The notes under the pieces were generated by a model. That model saw only the letters and a program-made list of their open reading frames with translations. It was not told the DNA's origin and did no database searches. A stretch of 64,000 nt of DNA from Pedobacter sp. HDW13 (GTDB lineage Bacteria; Bacteroidota; Bacteroidia; Sphingobacteriales; Sphingobacteriaceae), in assembly GCF_011303555.1 (NCBI RefSeq), contig NZ_CP049868.1, forward strand, positions 5,766,001 to 5,830,000, written 5' to 3'. Positions 19,508 to 27,569 of this stretch are shown here, piece by piece. Position 1 is the first letter of the stretch. Every line of letters starts with the position of its first letter. The position numbers and the translations under genes are program-made.

Positions 19508-20725
19508 ATGAAGACCAATTTTAGCCTGCTTTTCTATCTAAAAAAGCAAAAGAACTATGTGAGTGGAAATGTGCCGATCTACATGAGGATTACCGTGGAT
19601 GGCAACCGTTCCGAACTGTCCACCAATCGAGACTGTGACCCCAAACGGTGGAATGCCAAAGGAAACCGTGCCATGGGTACAAAAGAGGAAACAAAAGTAT
19701 TGAATACCCATCTTGACCAGTTGCAGAATGCAGTTTATTACGCCCATCAATGTGTTTTTGATATGGGTTTGCCTATTACTGCTGATGCCATTAAATCCAG
19801 TTATCTTGGCACACTGACCAATTCCCATACCCTGCTGGAAGCTGTTTCCGACCATAACGAAAAAATGGAACAGCTGATGGGAAAGGATTATGTCCGTGGC
19901 ACCCTGAACCGTTATAAAGTTTTGGAAAGACACCTGAAGGTTTTTATTCCTTTGAAATATGGTGCAGCCGATATGGACATTAGGACCATCGACCAGGCAT
20001 TTCTGAATGGATTTGACCATTATCTAAGGTCTGATAAGAACTGTGCGAACAATTATGTGGTAAAGAACATTAAGAACCTCGGGAAAATTCTTCGTATCTG
20101 TATGGAAAATGAATGGATAGACAAATCCCCATTTACCGCTTATAAAGGCAAAACTAAGAACGTCGACCGTTTTTATCTGAACAAAGAGGAATTGGCTCAT
20201 ATCGCGGGCAAAGAGTTTTTATCGGAGAGATTGAAGCAGGTAAGAGACGTTTTTATTTTCTGTTGTTTTACTGGTTTGGCTTATGTCGATGTCTTCAAAT
20301 TGAAACAGGAGAATATCAGAAAGGGAATTGATGGCGACCGATGGATCTTCACCAATCGGCAGAAAACCAAAACAAGGTCATCGGTTCCGCTACTGTCAAC
20401 AGCTGTTGAGATTGTCGATAGATATTCCACCAACAAAGTTTGCCATAATAAAGGCTTGCTTCTTCCTGTTCCCAGCAACCAAAAGATGAACGAATACCTG
20501 AAGGAGATTGCCGACCTCTGCGGAATTGAGAAAAAACTCACCTCGCATATTGCCCGCCATACCTTTGCCACTACCGTTACGCTATTGAATGGTGTACCCA
20601 TAGAAAGCGTATCGAAGATGCTTGGACATACTGACATCAGGACTACCCAGCATTACGCTAAAATTTTGGATATCAAGGTAAGCGAAGACATGGCATTGCT
20701 AAAGAAAAAGTTAGCTATGATATAA
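19508..20725 (+). CDS. site-specific tyrosine recombinase (integrase)
   Basis: The 405-residue protein has the Bacteroidetes integrase layout: an arm-binding domain (about 1-95, with RITVDGNRSELSTNRDCDPK), a SAM-like core-binding domain (about 105-205) and a catalytic domain (about 220-390). Catalytic residues visible are H347 and R350 (SHIARHTFA), H374 (MLGHTD) and the nucleophile Tyr383 (TQHYAKI). The first catalytic arginine is replaced by Ala258 in FTGLAYVDV, as in the IntDOT-like recombinases of Bacteroides elements. It points away from the tRNA and should catalyse integration and excision at the tRNA-Lys 3' end. Confidence 0.92.
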   Translation: MKTNFSLLFYLKKQKNYVSGNVPIYMRITVDGNRSELSTNRDCDPKRWNAKGNRAMGTKEETKVLNTHLDQLQNAVYYAHQCVFDMGLPITADAIKSSYLGTLTNSHTLLEAVSDHNEKMEQLMGKDYVRGTLNRYKVLERHLKVFIPLKYGAADMDIRTIDQAFLNGFDHYLRSDKNCANNYVVKNIKNLGKILRICMENEWIDKSPFTAYKGKTKNVDRFYLNKEELAHIAGKEFLSERLKQVRDVFIFCCFTGLAYVDVFKLKQENIRKGIDGDRWIFTNRQKTKTRSSVPLLSTAVEIVDRYSTNKVCHNKGLLLPVPSNQKMNEYLKEIADLCGIEKKLTSHIARHTFATTVTLLNGVPIESVSKMLGHTDIRTTQHYAKILDIKVSEDMALLKKKLAMI

Positions 20726-20808
20726 ATCAATAAATTTAATAATAACAATCAAATGACAAATATTTAAAAATATTAGGCATTAGTTCATGTTTTAGTTAGA
20801 TTTGTAGG

Positions 20809-21309
20809 ATGTTAAAGGAATTGAACAAAAGAGTAATCGTTGTGCACTGGAAAAGATTTGCCAGTACAGATATCGATGTGTTTTCAAGTCTGAAAGGATT
20901 TTGCGACAGTTACCCAACCTATAACTATCATACATTGAACAACTATCTTTCGAAAAAGAAGATTCCGTTCGAAAACGATGAAATCAAAATTGAAAGACAG
21001 CCACTGATACAAAAGGTCAGAAGACCAGACCTTCCAAAGGTACTGTTCTGGGACTTTGATTTCGATAAACTGGACTGGAACAGGAGTTACAAAACCGTTA
21101 TCGAACGGGTGTTTGATAAAGGTAGTCCTAGGGATTGGGAGGAAATGATCAGATTTTATGGGCGAGAAAATGTAGTGAAAACGCTTAAAGAAGACATCAC
21201 ATACCTTTCTGACATGACCATGGAAGCCGTTTGCAAATATTTTCAGTTGAGCAAAGAAAAACTCAGATGTTACACAAAGAAACAGTTACACAAGGGACAC
21301 TGGATCTAA
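20809..21309 (+). CDS. DUF6922-like protein, putative antitoxin of AbiEii-type pair
   Basis: The 166-residue protein has an N-terminal region with VVHWKRFASTDIDVFSSLK and NYHTLNNYLSKKKIPFE, and a C-terminal region LFWDFDFDKLDWNRSYKTV...ERVFDKGSPRDWEEMIRFYG that matches my memory of the DUF6922 family. It overlaps the next gene, a nucleotidyltransferase toxin, by 43 bp. By analogy with type IV AbiEi/AbiEii systems it is probably the antitoxin or repressor. That role is inferred from gene order. Confidence 0.65.
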   Translation: MLKELNKRVIVVHWKRFASTDIDVFSSLKGFCDSYPTYNYHTLNNYLSKKKIPFENDEIKIERQPLIQKVRRPDLPKVLFWDFDFDKLDWNRSYKTVIERVFDKGSPRDWEEMIRFYGRENVVKTLKEDITYLSDMTMEAVCKYFQLSKEKLRCYTKKQLHKGHWI

Positions 21310-21971
21310 TCCAGGCACTGATGCAAGACCATCAGCTCAACTCCTTTTACCTTGTTGGAGGTACCGCACTATCTTTGAGGATTGGACACAGGGAATCCAT
21401 AGATATCGACCTTTTCAGCTCATCGGACTTTGATGGTGATAGACTCGCCGTACATTTAAGGAACACCTATGGCGCAGATGTAAAACGCCACAAGGGCAAC
21501 TATGTAAGTGGTAGTATTGGCGAAGTTGATTTTGATTTTATCTCACACAAGTATCCATCTATCAGGCCAATAGAAACCATTGAAGGCATAAGGATGATGT
21601 CCAACCAGGATATATCGGCCATGAAGATCAATGCAATAGTAAATAGCGGACAACGGATTAAGGATTTTATCGATATGCATTACCTGTTAAAAGAAATGCC
21701 ATTGAACGAAATATTGGATTACTACTGCCAGAAATACCCAAATGTCGATCCTAACACCGCTAAGTCATCCCTGATGTACCATAAGGATATCGACTTTAAT
21801 GTTCCCGTAAAATTAATGGACACAAAGCTAAAATGGCAGGATGTGCAGAAAAGCATCATAAAGGCAGTACGTGAATACACCAGTCTATTAGAAAACAGGG
21901 AATTGTATCGTAAGCTTCAGGAAGCAAAAAATAGCCAGAAAAATGACCGTGGCAGAGGGATGAGTCGCTAG
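21267..21971 (+). CDS. AbiEii/AbiGii-family nucleotidyltransferase toxin
   Basis: From the ATG at 21267 the protein has 234 residues. The nucleotidyltransferase signature is complete: FYLVGGTALSLRIGHRESID with GG at 31-32, then IDIDLFS with D46 and D48 as metal ligands. The C-terminal half is helical, as usual for this family. Such toxins transfer nucleotides to tRNA or other targets and act in abortive phage infection or plasmid maintenance. The frame is open for 12 further codons upstream, but MLHKETVTQG is the natural start for the family. It is translated with the upstream partner. Confidence 0.8.
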   Translation: MLHKETVTQGTLDLIQALMQDHQLNSFYLVGGTALSLRIGHRESIDIDLFSSSDFDGDRLAVHLRNTYGADVKRHKGNYVSGSIGEVDFDFISHKYPSIRPIETIEGIRMMSNQDISAMKINAIVNSGQRIKDFIDMHYLLKEMPLNEILDYYCQKYPNVDPNTAKSSLMYHKDIDFNVPVKLMDTKLKWQDVQKSIIKAVREYTSLLENRELYRKLQEAKNSQKNDRGRGMSR

Positions 21972-21989
21972 ACTTACACAAATAACAGG

Positions 21990-22051
21990 GATAGGTTATC
22001 ACGAAATGTGATAACCTATCTTAAGGTAACAAATAAGCACCTTAAGATAGG
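21990..22051. promoter_or_regulatory. two overlapping, mutually exclusive hairpins
   Basis: Hairpin A has a perfect 13-bp stem (21990-22002 with 22008-22020, loop gaaat). Hairpin B also has a perfect 13-bp stem, cctatcttaaggt / accttaagatagg (22015-22027 with 22039-22051). They share bases 22015-22020, so only one can form at a time. They lie 18 bases after the toxin stop. No T run follows, so simple termination is not obvious. Confidence 0.6.
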
Positions 22052-22079
22052 AAGGCATTTTAATTTTCTCCTGATTTGT

Positions 22080-22317
22080 TCAGAGAAAAATGAGTTGGAT
22101 ATTAAACCCATCCTCGATATTATTATAAAAAAACTACTGTATTTCCAAAAGCTGTAATAACCCAAAATCCTCAACCCTCAACTCCATATTCTGGTTCCTG
22201 CAATTTTTGAGGTATAATTTTAATTAAGTTCCGAATTCTTAGTGGCCCACCTTCAAGTTTTCATTCTCTCTTTGAGATCCATTCTTCTAATTCAGTCAAT
22301 GAGATCGGTGTCAACAT
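22080..22317 (-). pseudogene. decayed immunity-like gene
   Basis: Reading the minus strand from the ATG at 22317 gives MLTPISLTELEEWISKRE, then in-frame stop codons exactly where Trp would fit (stop-KLEGGPLRIRNL and EYGVEG-stop-GFWVITAFGNTVV). A shift in an A7 run leads to FYNIEDGFNIQ. This pattern resembles small hypothetical proteins that accompany contact-dependent toxins in Bacteroidetes. It is broken by two nonsense codons and at least one frameshift, which points to true decay. The family assignment is from memory and uncertain. Confidence 0.45.
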
Positions 22318-22474
22318 GCTAAAAGTCGTAAACTGTTATTTCAATATTTTTCTGGAACTTAGAAATATACCTGGATTTTTAATTTACATGAATAATATTT
22401 CAAGAGTTAGGGATTTTCCTTATTCATTAGTTCGAGATGCGCAAGCTTATATCTTGAACAGTTCGGCTTTTCTA

Positions 22475-22910
22475 TTAATCTATTTCAATATCTGTTTTTG
22501 AGGGAAATTCATCCAAAACAACAGATTCATTCCCATAAAATCTCCTTAAATCAGAATAGTGTTTGTTGATTACTCTTCGTTTACTCATTAATATTCTTAA
22601 GGAATCAAGCAAACTCGTATCATCAAACAGCATCTTTTTTGAATATTTATGCGTCACGTGTTGCTCTACTCCTTCTTTAAACAATAAAGGAAAACCCGTA
22701 TCAGACCTAATGACAAGCTATAGCAGGACGAGACAATGCTTCGTAACAAATCAGATCTTCGGGCATTTTGGGCAAATCATATAGATTGCACAACTCATTG
22801 AAAGCCATTTCAGCTTGCTGGAAAGTTGATTCTTCAATTGATTGTATTTTAACGAGTAGGTCGTTCAGTTTTTGATCATTTTTAACCCATTGCTCAAAAG
22901 TAGGTATCAT
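22475..22910 (-). pseudogene. hypothetical gene downstream of the toxin, frameshifted
   Basis: The first part (22707-22910) encodes MIPTFEQWVKNDQKLNDLL...YEALSRPAIACH. After a frameshift near 22692-22715 the second part continues SDTGFPLLFKEGVEQHVTH...KTDIEID to 22475. Together they give about 145 residues with no recognised domain. The start lies 35 bases after the reconstructed end of the immunity gene, on the same strand, so it belongs to the toxin operon. It may be a second immunity protein; that is inference from position. Confidence 0.45.
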
Positions 22911-22945
22911 GTGATATTGTTTGAAATACGTGTTGCTCGTATGAG

Positions 22946-23655
22946 TTATTTATATCGGTTTTTTCGCTCATTATGTAGCCATTCGATCGAATTTAAATTA
23001 CTTGGTGCAAATTCAATTCCTGTAAATCCATGCTGTTCAATAGTTTTTTTAAAGTTTTCAGAAGCATAGTATCCTACACCCCGTCAACATTACCCAATGC
23101 AAACACATCTTCAACAGTACCTTCCTTGATGTAAACATGATCTATTGTTGTTTTCCAACTGTCTTCACCTTGAAGGGTTAAATACTTGTGGAATTCATTT
23201 AAGGTTGATAGTGCCGCTGGTTCCAGATAAGTACCGCCTTCAGGTTTGCGTTTTCTGGAAACAACATCAGATCTTGAAAAATCTACGTTTTCGAACATAG
23301 AAATGATTGGACTCACTATCCAGTATTCAATTGTTGTATCTTTACTTAAGACGGGGCATTTAAAATATTGAAAAAGTCCACTGTCAAACCTTTCGAAAAC
23401 CCCTTTCAGTGCTTTACTTATAAGCAATTTTCTTGTGAATCCTGCAGGTACAGCACTTATTAGATCTGTTAATTTGGATCTTTTGTGTAAAGTTCCGACA
23501 GGAGTAATAGGTTCAAAGCTAACTTTTTGAAATTCAATATTATCAATGAATGCTGGATTGGTATCCCAGCCTTCAGGAAGCTTTGCATCTTGAATTTGGC
23601 TGGATTGTCCAATAATTTTCAAATCTAAGCTGTGTTTAATTCTATAATACATCAA
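22946..23655 (-). pseudogene. toxin immunity protein (Imm11/Imm43-like), frameshifted near C-terminus
   Basis: The open frame (23074-23655) gives 193 residues starting MMYYRIKHSLDLKIIG, with a middle segment TRKLLISKALKGVFERFDSG and IEYWIVSPIISMFENVDFSRS. These resemble the DUF1629-like immunity families. It stops at FALGNVDGV. In the next frame the text resumes GYYASENFKKTIEQHGFTG and runs to a stop at 22946, for about 236 residues in all. One extra G in the run at 23079-23082 would join them. Its start codon overlaps the toxin stop codon (4 bp), so the two are translationally coupled. It should neutralise the AHH nuclease. Confidence 0.65.
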
Positions 23656-25571
23656 AAAAGTAATTGATTAAGGGGAACGTTGGGGTAACTATTAATAGCA
23701 TTGCGAATATCGCTTATTATATTTAAAATTTCATCATAAGTCTGCTCTGGTGATAAATTACTTGAAATTTGATCGAGTCTAAGCTGCACTAAATCATCGT
23801 AATGCGAATGACTCCCACTGTGTACCAAGGTATTCAAAGGTATCCCATTTAATGCTTCATTCATATGGAAGAAATATTTTGATTTGGCTGCCTTTTGAAT
23901 GGCTCTATGTGCAGATTTAGCCCAAGGAATTATGTGATGCGCTTGCCTAAGGTCTCCCTTGGCAAGGTTTAAAACCTTTCTGAGTTGGCTTCGGTTTCCA
24001 AAATGTATTGCGTTGCCAGCATAAGCTACCCATTTTAATGTTGTTTTTGAACCATTAGCTAAATTAAGTGTCTTTTTTGCATAGCGAGCACCGGTTGCCC
24101 ACCAACCTGCGATAGGAATGACCCCTATAGCACTTAAAGTAGCATTTACGCCATCTCCTTCGACAAGATAGATAACAGCATTTGCGAGGTCTGCTACTTC
24201 CCCGTATACAGGGATTAGTCCAACTCCGTCTAACGCCAAATGAAGCATTTCTTTACTCGCATAATAGAAAACTTTCCACTTTGGCCAATCTGGATGTTCA
24301 AATTTAATTATGGCGCATTCAGTCGAAAAGTAGGTAGCAAAGTATAAACCAAGATCGGGATTAATAGTTGTCGGTATTGTGGATGAAATATTGGTATAAA
24401 GCGTTTGAGAATTAGGAGTATTTATCTGATTTGACAAAGTTCCCTTTATCATCATTGCCGCTGCCACCTGTGACTCAAATGAGTAATCGTCTTCACTTAC
24501 AAGATCATTCAATTCGTTACTGATGGAAGGGTTGTTTACAATAAAATTTCTAATTTCACCAGTTTGATTAATAAGAGAATTGGCTAACAAAGTTGATTGT
24601 CCAAGAGAAAGACTTGGCTCAGATGGTGGGTCTATTGGGCCGGGATCTACACCATCGCAGGGATTAGGAGGCAGTGCCATTAATCTGGTTCCTTTTTCAA
24701 AAGCGACACTAACCGTTGGAATTCCTCCATCACATGGATTATAATTTGGTGGGGGTGTAGGGGTTGAGCTTCCACCACCCCCACCTCCATAATCACTAGC
24801 TGTTTCTGTTAGCTGACAAACTTCGTAAACCTCAACATTTGTAGTATATCCACCAGCATGGTCTCCAGGAGGTACAACACCTCCAAAATTCCATGGACAT
24901 CCTTCATCCCACGGCATATGATTTCCGTTGGAACACCCGTATGCAGATGTGGTCATAATGGTATATCCAATACATATCTGAGCAAGCATGTTTTTATTTC
25001 CAGCAGCCATTAATTTATCCCTACCTTCGGTTTTGACAATGGAAAGTGCTTCTTTGAGGTTGAGACTTTCTAATTGAATGGGAGCAAAAGAAACAGCTCC
25101 ATCGTATTGGAGATAATTTGTTTTTCTTCTTTCATTGATCCACTTTTGAGAAGGGGTATAAGTGGTTATAAAGGCGCTTGTTTTATCATCTTTTATTTCT
25201 ATTGTAAGATTTCTAAAAGATATAGCTCGAGCAGATGTTAATGGCATCTTAAATATATAGCTAACACTGTTTTTATTAATGATTTTTTGAATAGTATCTG
25301 TATATATGGCTAGATCGTGGTGATAGGTTTGATCCCCAATAGACATAACTCTTTCTCTTGAACCGCTAGATTTGAATTTTTCTTTAAGAACTCCAAAAGA
25401 CCCTATATCGACAGATCTCAAAAATTCATCATATGTGATTTTTTTTATCGGCTCTTCTATTTTCCCATAGCTAGGACTAATTGCTAATTCTTTTTTGCAG
25501 GATGCAATAACTAAGGTACACAGTAGTGCAAGGCAAGCCATAGCTTTGCCGATTGAGAGTGTCATTTTCAT
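23652..25571 (-). CDS. lipoprotein polymorphic toxin with C-terminal AHH nuclease domain
   Basis: The 639-residue protein has a lipoprotein signal (ACLALLCTLVIASCKKE, lipid Cys near 25) and a long unrecognised N-terminal region. A Pro-rich linker with GGGGGSSTPTPPPNYN sits near 265-280. A hydrophobic pretoxin-like segment follows (LDGVGLIPVYGEVADLANAV, then ATLSAIGVIPIAGWW, about 440-490). The C-terminal AHH domain of HNH/EndoVII nucleases contains QAHHIIPWAKSAHRAIQ and a later HSGSHSHYDD. This is the layout of contact-dependent polymorphic toxins. The surface lipid anchor is unusual among exported toxins and suggests delivery at the outer membrane or by vesicles. Confidence 0.8.
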   Translation of the reverse strand: MKMTLSIGKAMACLALLCTLVIASCKKELAISPSYGKIEEPIKKITYDEFLRSVDIGSFGVLKEKFKSSGSRERVMSIGDQTYHHDLAIYTDTIQKIINKNSVSYIFKMPLTSARAISFRNLTIEIKDDKTSAFITTYTPSQKWINERRKTNYLQYDGAVSFAPIQLESLNLKEALSIVKTEGRDKLMAAGNKNMLAQICIGYTIMTTSAYGCSNGNHMPWDEGCPWNFGGVVPPGDHAGGYTTNVEVYEVCQLTETASDYGGGGGGSSTPTPPPNYNPCDGGIPTVSVAFEKGTRLMALPPNPCDGVDPGPIDPPSEPSLSLGQSTLLANSLINQTGEIRNFIVNNPSISNELNDLVSEDDYSFESQVAAAMMIKGTLSNQINTPNSQTLYTNISSTIPTTINPDLGLYFATYFSTECAIIKFEHPDWPKWKVFYYASKEMLHLALDGVGLIPVYGEVADLANAVIYLVEGDGVNATLSAIGVIPIAGWWATGARYAKKTLNLANGSKTTLKWVAYAGNAIHFGNRSQLRKVLNLAKGDLRQAHHIIPWAKSAHRAIQKAAKSKYFFHMNEALNGIPLNTLVHSGSHSHYDDLVQLRLDQISSNLSPEQTYDEILNIISDIRNAINSYPNVPLNQLLF

Positions 25572-25784
25572 GAAGTTTTTTAAATTTTCCGCAACTAATA
25601 TAAAACATAATCCGTCGAGAATATTATCTTTTTTTCACTTTACTTATTTTTCGCTGACTTGAAGTGAAGTTTATCGTCTGTTCATTTAATTTTGGAATCT
25701 ACAAAGTCTTATTCTTTTAATTAAAAAAAGCTTATATTTATTGAATAGCAATTGTGCAACAAAAAATACAGATGAAAAAGGTGA

Positions 25785-25798
25785 GTGATTCGGTGAGT
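25785..25798 (+). repeat. 14-bp direct repeat inside the island, right copy
   Basis: An exact copy of gtgattcggtgagt found at 19366-19379, in the same orientation, near the right end of element 1. Confidence 0.5.
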
Positions 25799-25814
25799 CA
25801 CATTTCAACCCACG

Positions 25815-25875
25815 TCCAGATAGCCGTTGAACGCTGAAATTGAACAAAGTTTACATCCCAGCGGGATCACAGAAA
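25815..25875 (+). repeat. attachment site copy 2 with flanking conserved end
   Basis: The 17-bp tRNA core lies at 25855-25871. About 40 bases before it (tccagatagccgttgaacgc...) match the sequence before copy 3 (29374-29435) but not the tRNA itself. The two elements therefore have related right ends and probably belong to one integrase family. Confidence 0.7.
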
Positions 25876-25893
25876 ATAGTATCAAAACTACGT

Positions 25894-25930
25894 AAAAGCT
25901 TGCAAATCAAATGATTGCAAGCTTTTTTTT
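25894..25930 (+). terminator. terminator after attachment site copy 2
   Basis: A strong hairpin (aaaagcttgca...tgcaagctttt) is followed by nine T residues, 23 bases after the repeated tRNA end. It is a former tRNA terminator position, displaced by the insertion of element 1. Confidence 0.85.
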
Positions 25931-25962
25931 TATTTTAGTGGAAAAACTAAATTACTCACCGA

Positions 25963-26903
25963 TTTGGATCAAGCGGAAAAGTTGGGGGTAATGGAATAAT
26001 TTATTTCTTTTGTAGTTTTAATACCAACATCTATTTCCTTGACAGCAGCCGAACAAACCCTTATTAGTTTTTTATTGCCAGAAGGCATCTTAGATTATTT
26101 CGAACTTACTAAAGCCGATAAAGCGACCAAAGAACTGCACATCTACCTTGAAGAGAAGAATATAGCGCCTGATGGTTACCACAAAGATGATCTTGAATCC
26201 AAAGGATTCTTTCCCGAAGTTCAGATACAGGATTTCCCAATCCGTGGGCAGAAGGTGGCCCTGTGCATCAAGCGACGTAGGTGGACAGTAAAAAAGACTG
26301 GAGAGATTATTAGCAGGGATTGGGATTTAATACGCAAAGGGACTCGAATGACTACGGAATTCGGTCTTTTTTTAAAAGGAATATTTGGATAACCATCCCA
26401 TTAGCTGTTATCATTTAGGGCACTACTTCCAGGTTGATGGCAAATAGCTCAAAGAACAATATAAAGAGCATATCAGTGATTACAATGATTGGGATCAGAA
26501 AGCGCATGCTGATGAATGGATGCTTTTTGGAGAGAATATAAGTCCTAGGCTTAGTATTGATGAAACCGCTTTATCCAATGGGGAACTCTTACTATTGTAA
26601 CCAATAAGGAAGCCAAGGGTAGAAAATGCACTATTGTCGCGATGATAAAGAGTACAGTGGCCGAAAATATTATATCTGTACTGAAAAAGACCCCAGGAAA
26701 ACTTAGGAAAAGGGTGCAGGAAGTAACCATGGATATGGCTGCCAACATGCAATTGGCCGTAAAACGGTGTTTTGTAAACGCGCACCGGGTAATTGATCGT
26801 TTCCATGTTCAGAAATTAGCGTATGATGCCGTTCAGGAAGTAAGGATAATCTAAAATATATGGCTAAAATAATCCCTCCCTCAACTTTTCCGCTTGATCC
26901 AAA
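25963..26903 (+). mobile_element. internally deleted ISAon1-like insertion sequence
   Basis: Perfect 22-bp terminal inverted repeats (core GGATCAAGCGGAAAAGTTG) lie at 25963-25984 and 26882-26903. The 941-bp interior encodes the N-terminal ORF and part of the DDE ORF of an ISAon1/ISL3-like transposase. The 3' part of the transposase gene, with its last catalytic residue, is missing. No clear target duplication is seen. It cut into the minus-strand orphan gene at 26904. Confidence 0.75.
26039..26854 (+). pseudogene. ISAon1-family transposase remnant
   Basis: The first frame (26039-26392, 117 residues) is the N-terminal region typical of the family (EEKNIAPDGYHKDDLESKGF, CIKRRRWTVKKTGEIISRDW). 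It is followed by HYFQVDGK, a TAG in place of Gln, then EHISDYNDWDQKAHADEW. A frameshift follows at LSNGELL, then a last frame (26642-26854) with MIKSTVAENIISVLKKTPGK and DRFHVQKLAYDAVQE. The gene stops at the internal deletion. The transposase must be inactive. Confidence 0.75.
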
Positions 26904-27262
26904 GTTCCATTGATCATAAGGGATTAATACTTCGGTAAATTTTCTAACCTGTTTGATTTCCCACTCGTTTATAGGATGGTCTTTGTGATAAATATCTCTG
27001 GCTAGAAGTACTTTTAACTGTCGTTCTATGAGTTCCCAAAGAAATTCAAAAAATACTTCTTCCTTCCATCAGGGTGGGTTTCCAGATAATATGCTAAATG
27101 TCGCTGGTAAAATTCTTCAATGCGTTCTTCGCTTATGGCAAAAATTCTTTTAAATAAGAGTTTTAGAAAATTTTCACGGCTCCAAGATATGGGGTTTCCA
27201 ATATCTAAGGTGTCTTTGCTAAAATCAAAACGGTCACGTTGTTTAAAATAACTGCTACTCAT
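26904..27262 (-). pseudogene. orphan gene, frameshifted and cut by the insertion sequence
   Basis: The frame 27026-27262 encodes MSSSYFKQRDRFDFSKDTL...HPDGRKKYF. One missing T in the T6 run (27048-27053) would continue it as FEFLWELIERQLKVLLARDI, then HKDHPINEWEIKQVRKFTEV, up to the insertion sequence end at 26904. About 120 residues can be rebuilt. They are charged and helical, with no family I recognise. Confidence 0.5.
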
Positions 27263-27569
27263 AGGTCAAAGAATTAGTTAAAGTTGGTAATATATTAAGC
27301 TTCTGGCATAAAGTCATTAGCGGTACTCTATTCAAGTTATTATTCTATAATATCAAACTTAACCTGCACGGAGTAAATAAATCCAAACTCTTTATTGCCA
27401 AAAACAACTTTTTCATTTCATGTAACTAGGATAGGAATATTTAAACCAATTTATGAAGTTTTAAAAGCGATAGAACCGATTTTAGAAAACACAACTAAAA
27501 AACATCAGTACAGCACTTAGTGACCCCTTAACAAATAATTGATATACAAGTTATACTCCTCTAAGGATA
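27263..27569. other. intergenic, no feature seen
   Basis: About 300 AT-rich bases between the orphan gene start and the S41 peptidase stop. I see no reading frame with coding character, no clear hairpin with a T run and no repeat. Confidence 0.5.

Larger units (their letters stand above)
19245..25871 (+). mobile_element. tRNA-Lys integrative element 1
   Basis: The element is bounded by the tRNA 3' end (ATCCCAGCGGGATCACA, 19245-19261) and an identical 17-bp copy at 25855-25871. It carries a tyrosine recombinase beside the tRNA, a toxin-antitoxin pair, and a lipoprotein toxin with immunity-like genes and pseudogenes. There are no conjugation genes, so it is a small non-conjugative genomic island of about 6.6 kb. 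The integrase next to the repeated tRNA end is the main evidence; excision has not been shown. Confidence 0.8.

Noticed and set aside
22316..22501. A 61-codon plus-strand frame in the island
   Set aside because: It lies antisense to decayed immunity-like genes, and its composition does not look coding.
26642..26854. A separate small 70-residue gene
   Set aside because: Its sequence continues the ISAon1-type transposase text from the preceding frames, so it is a fragment of the broken transposase.
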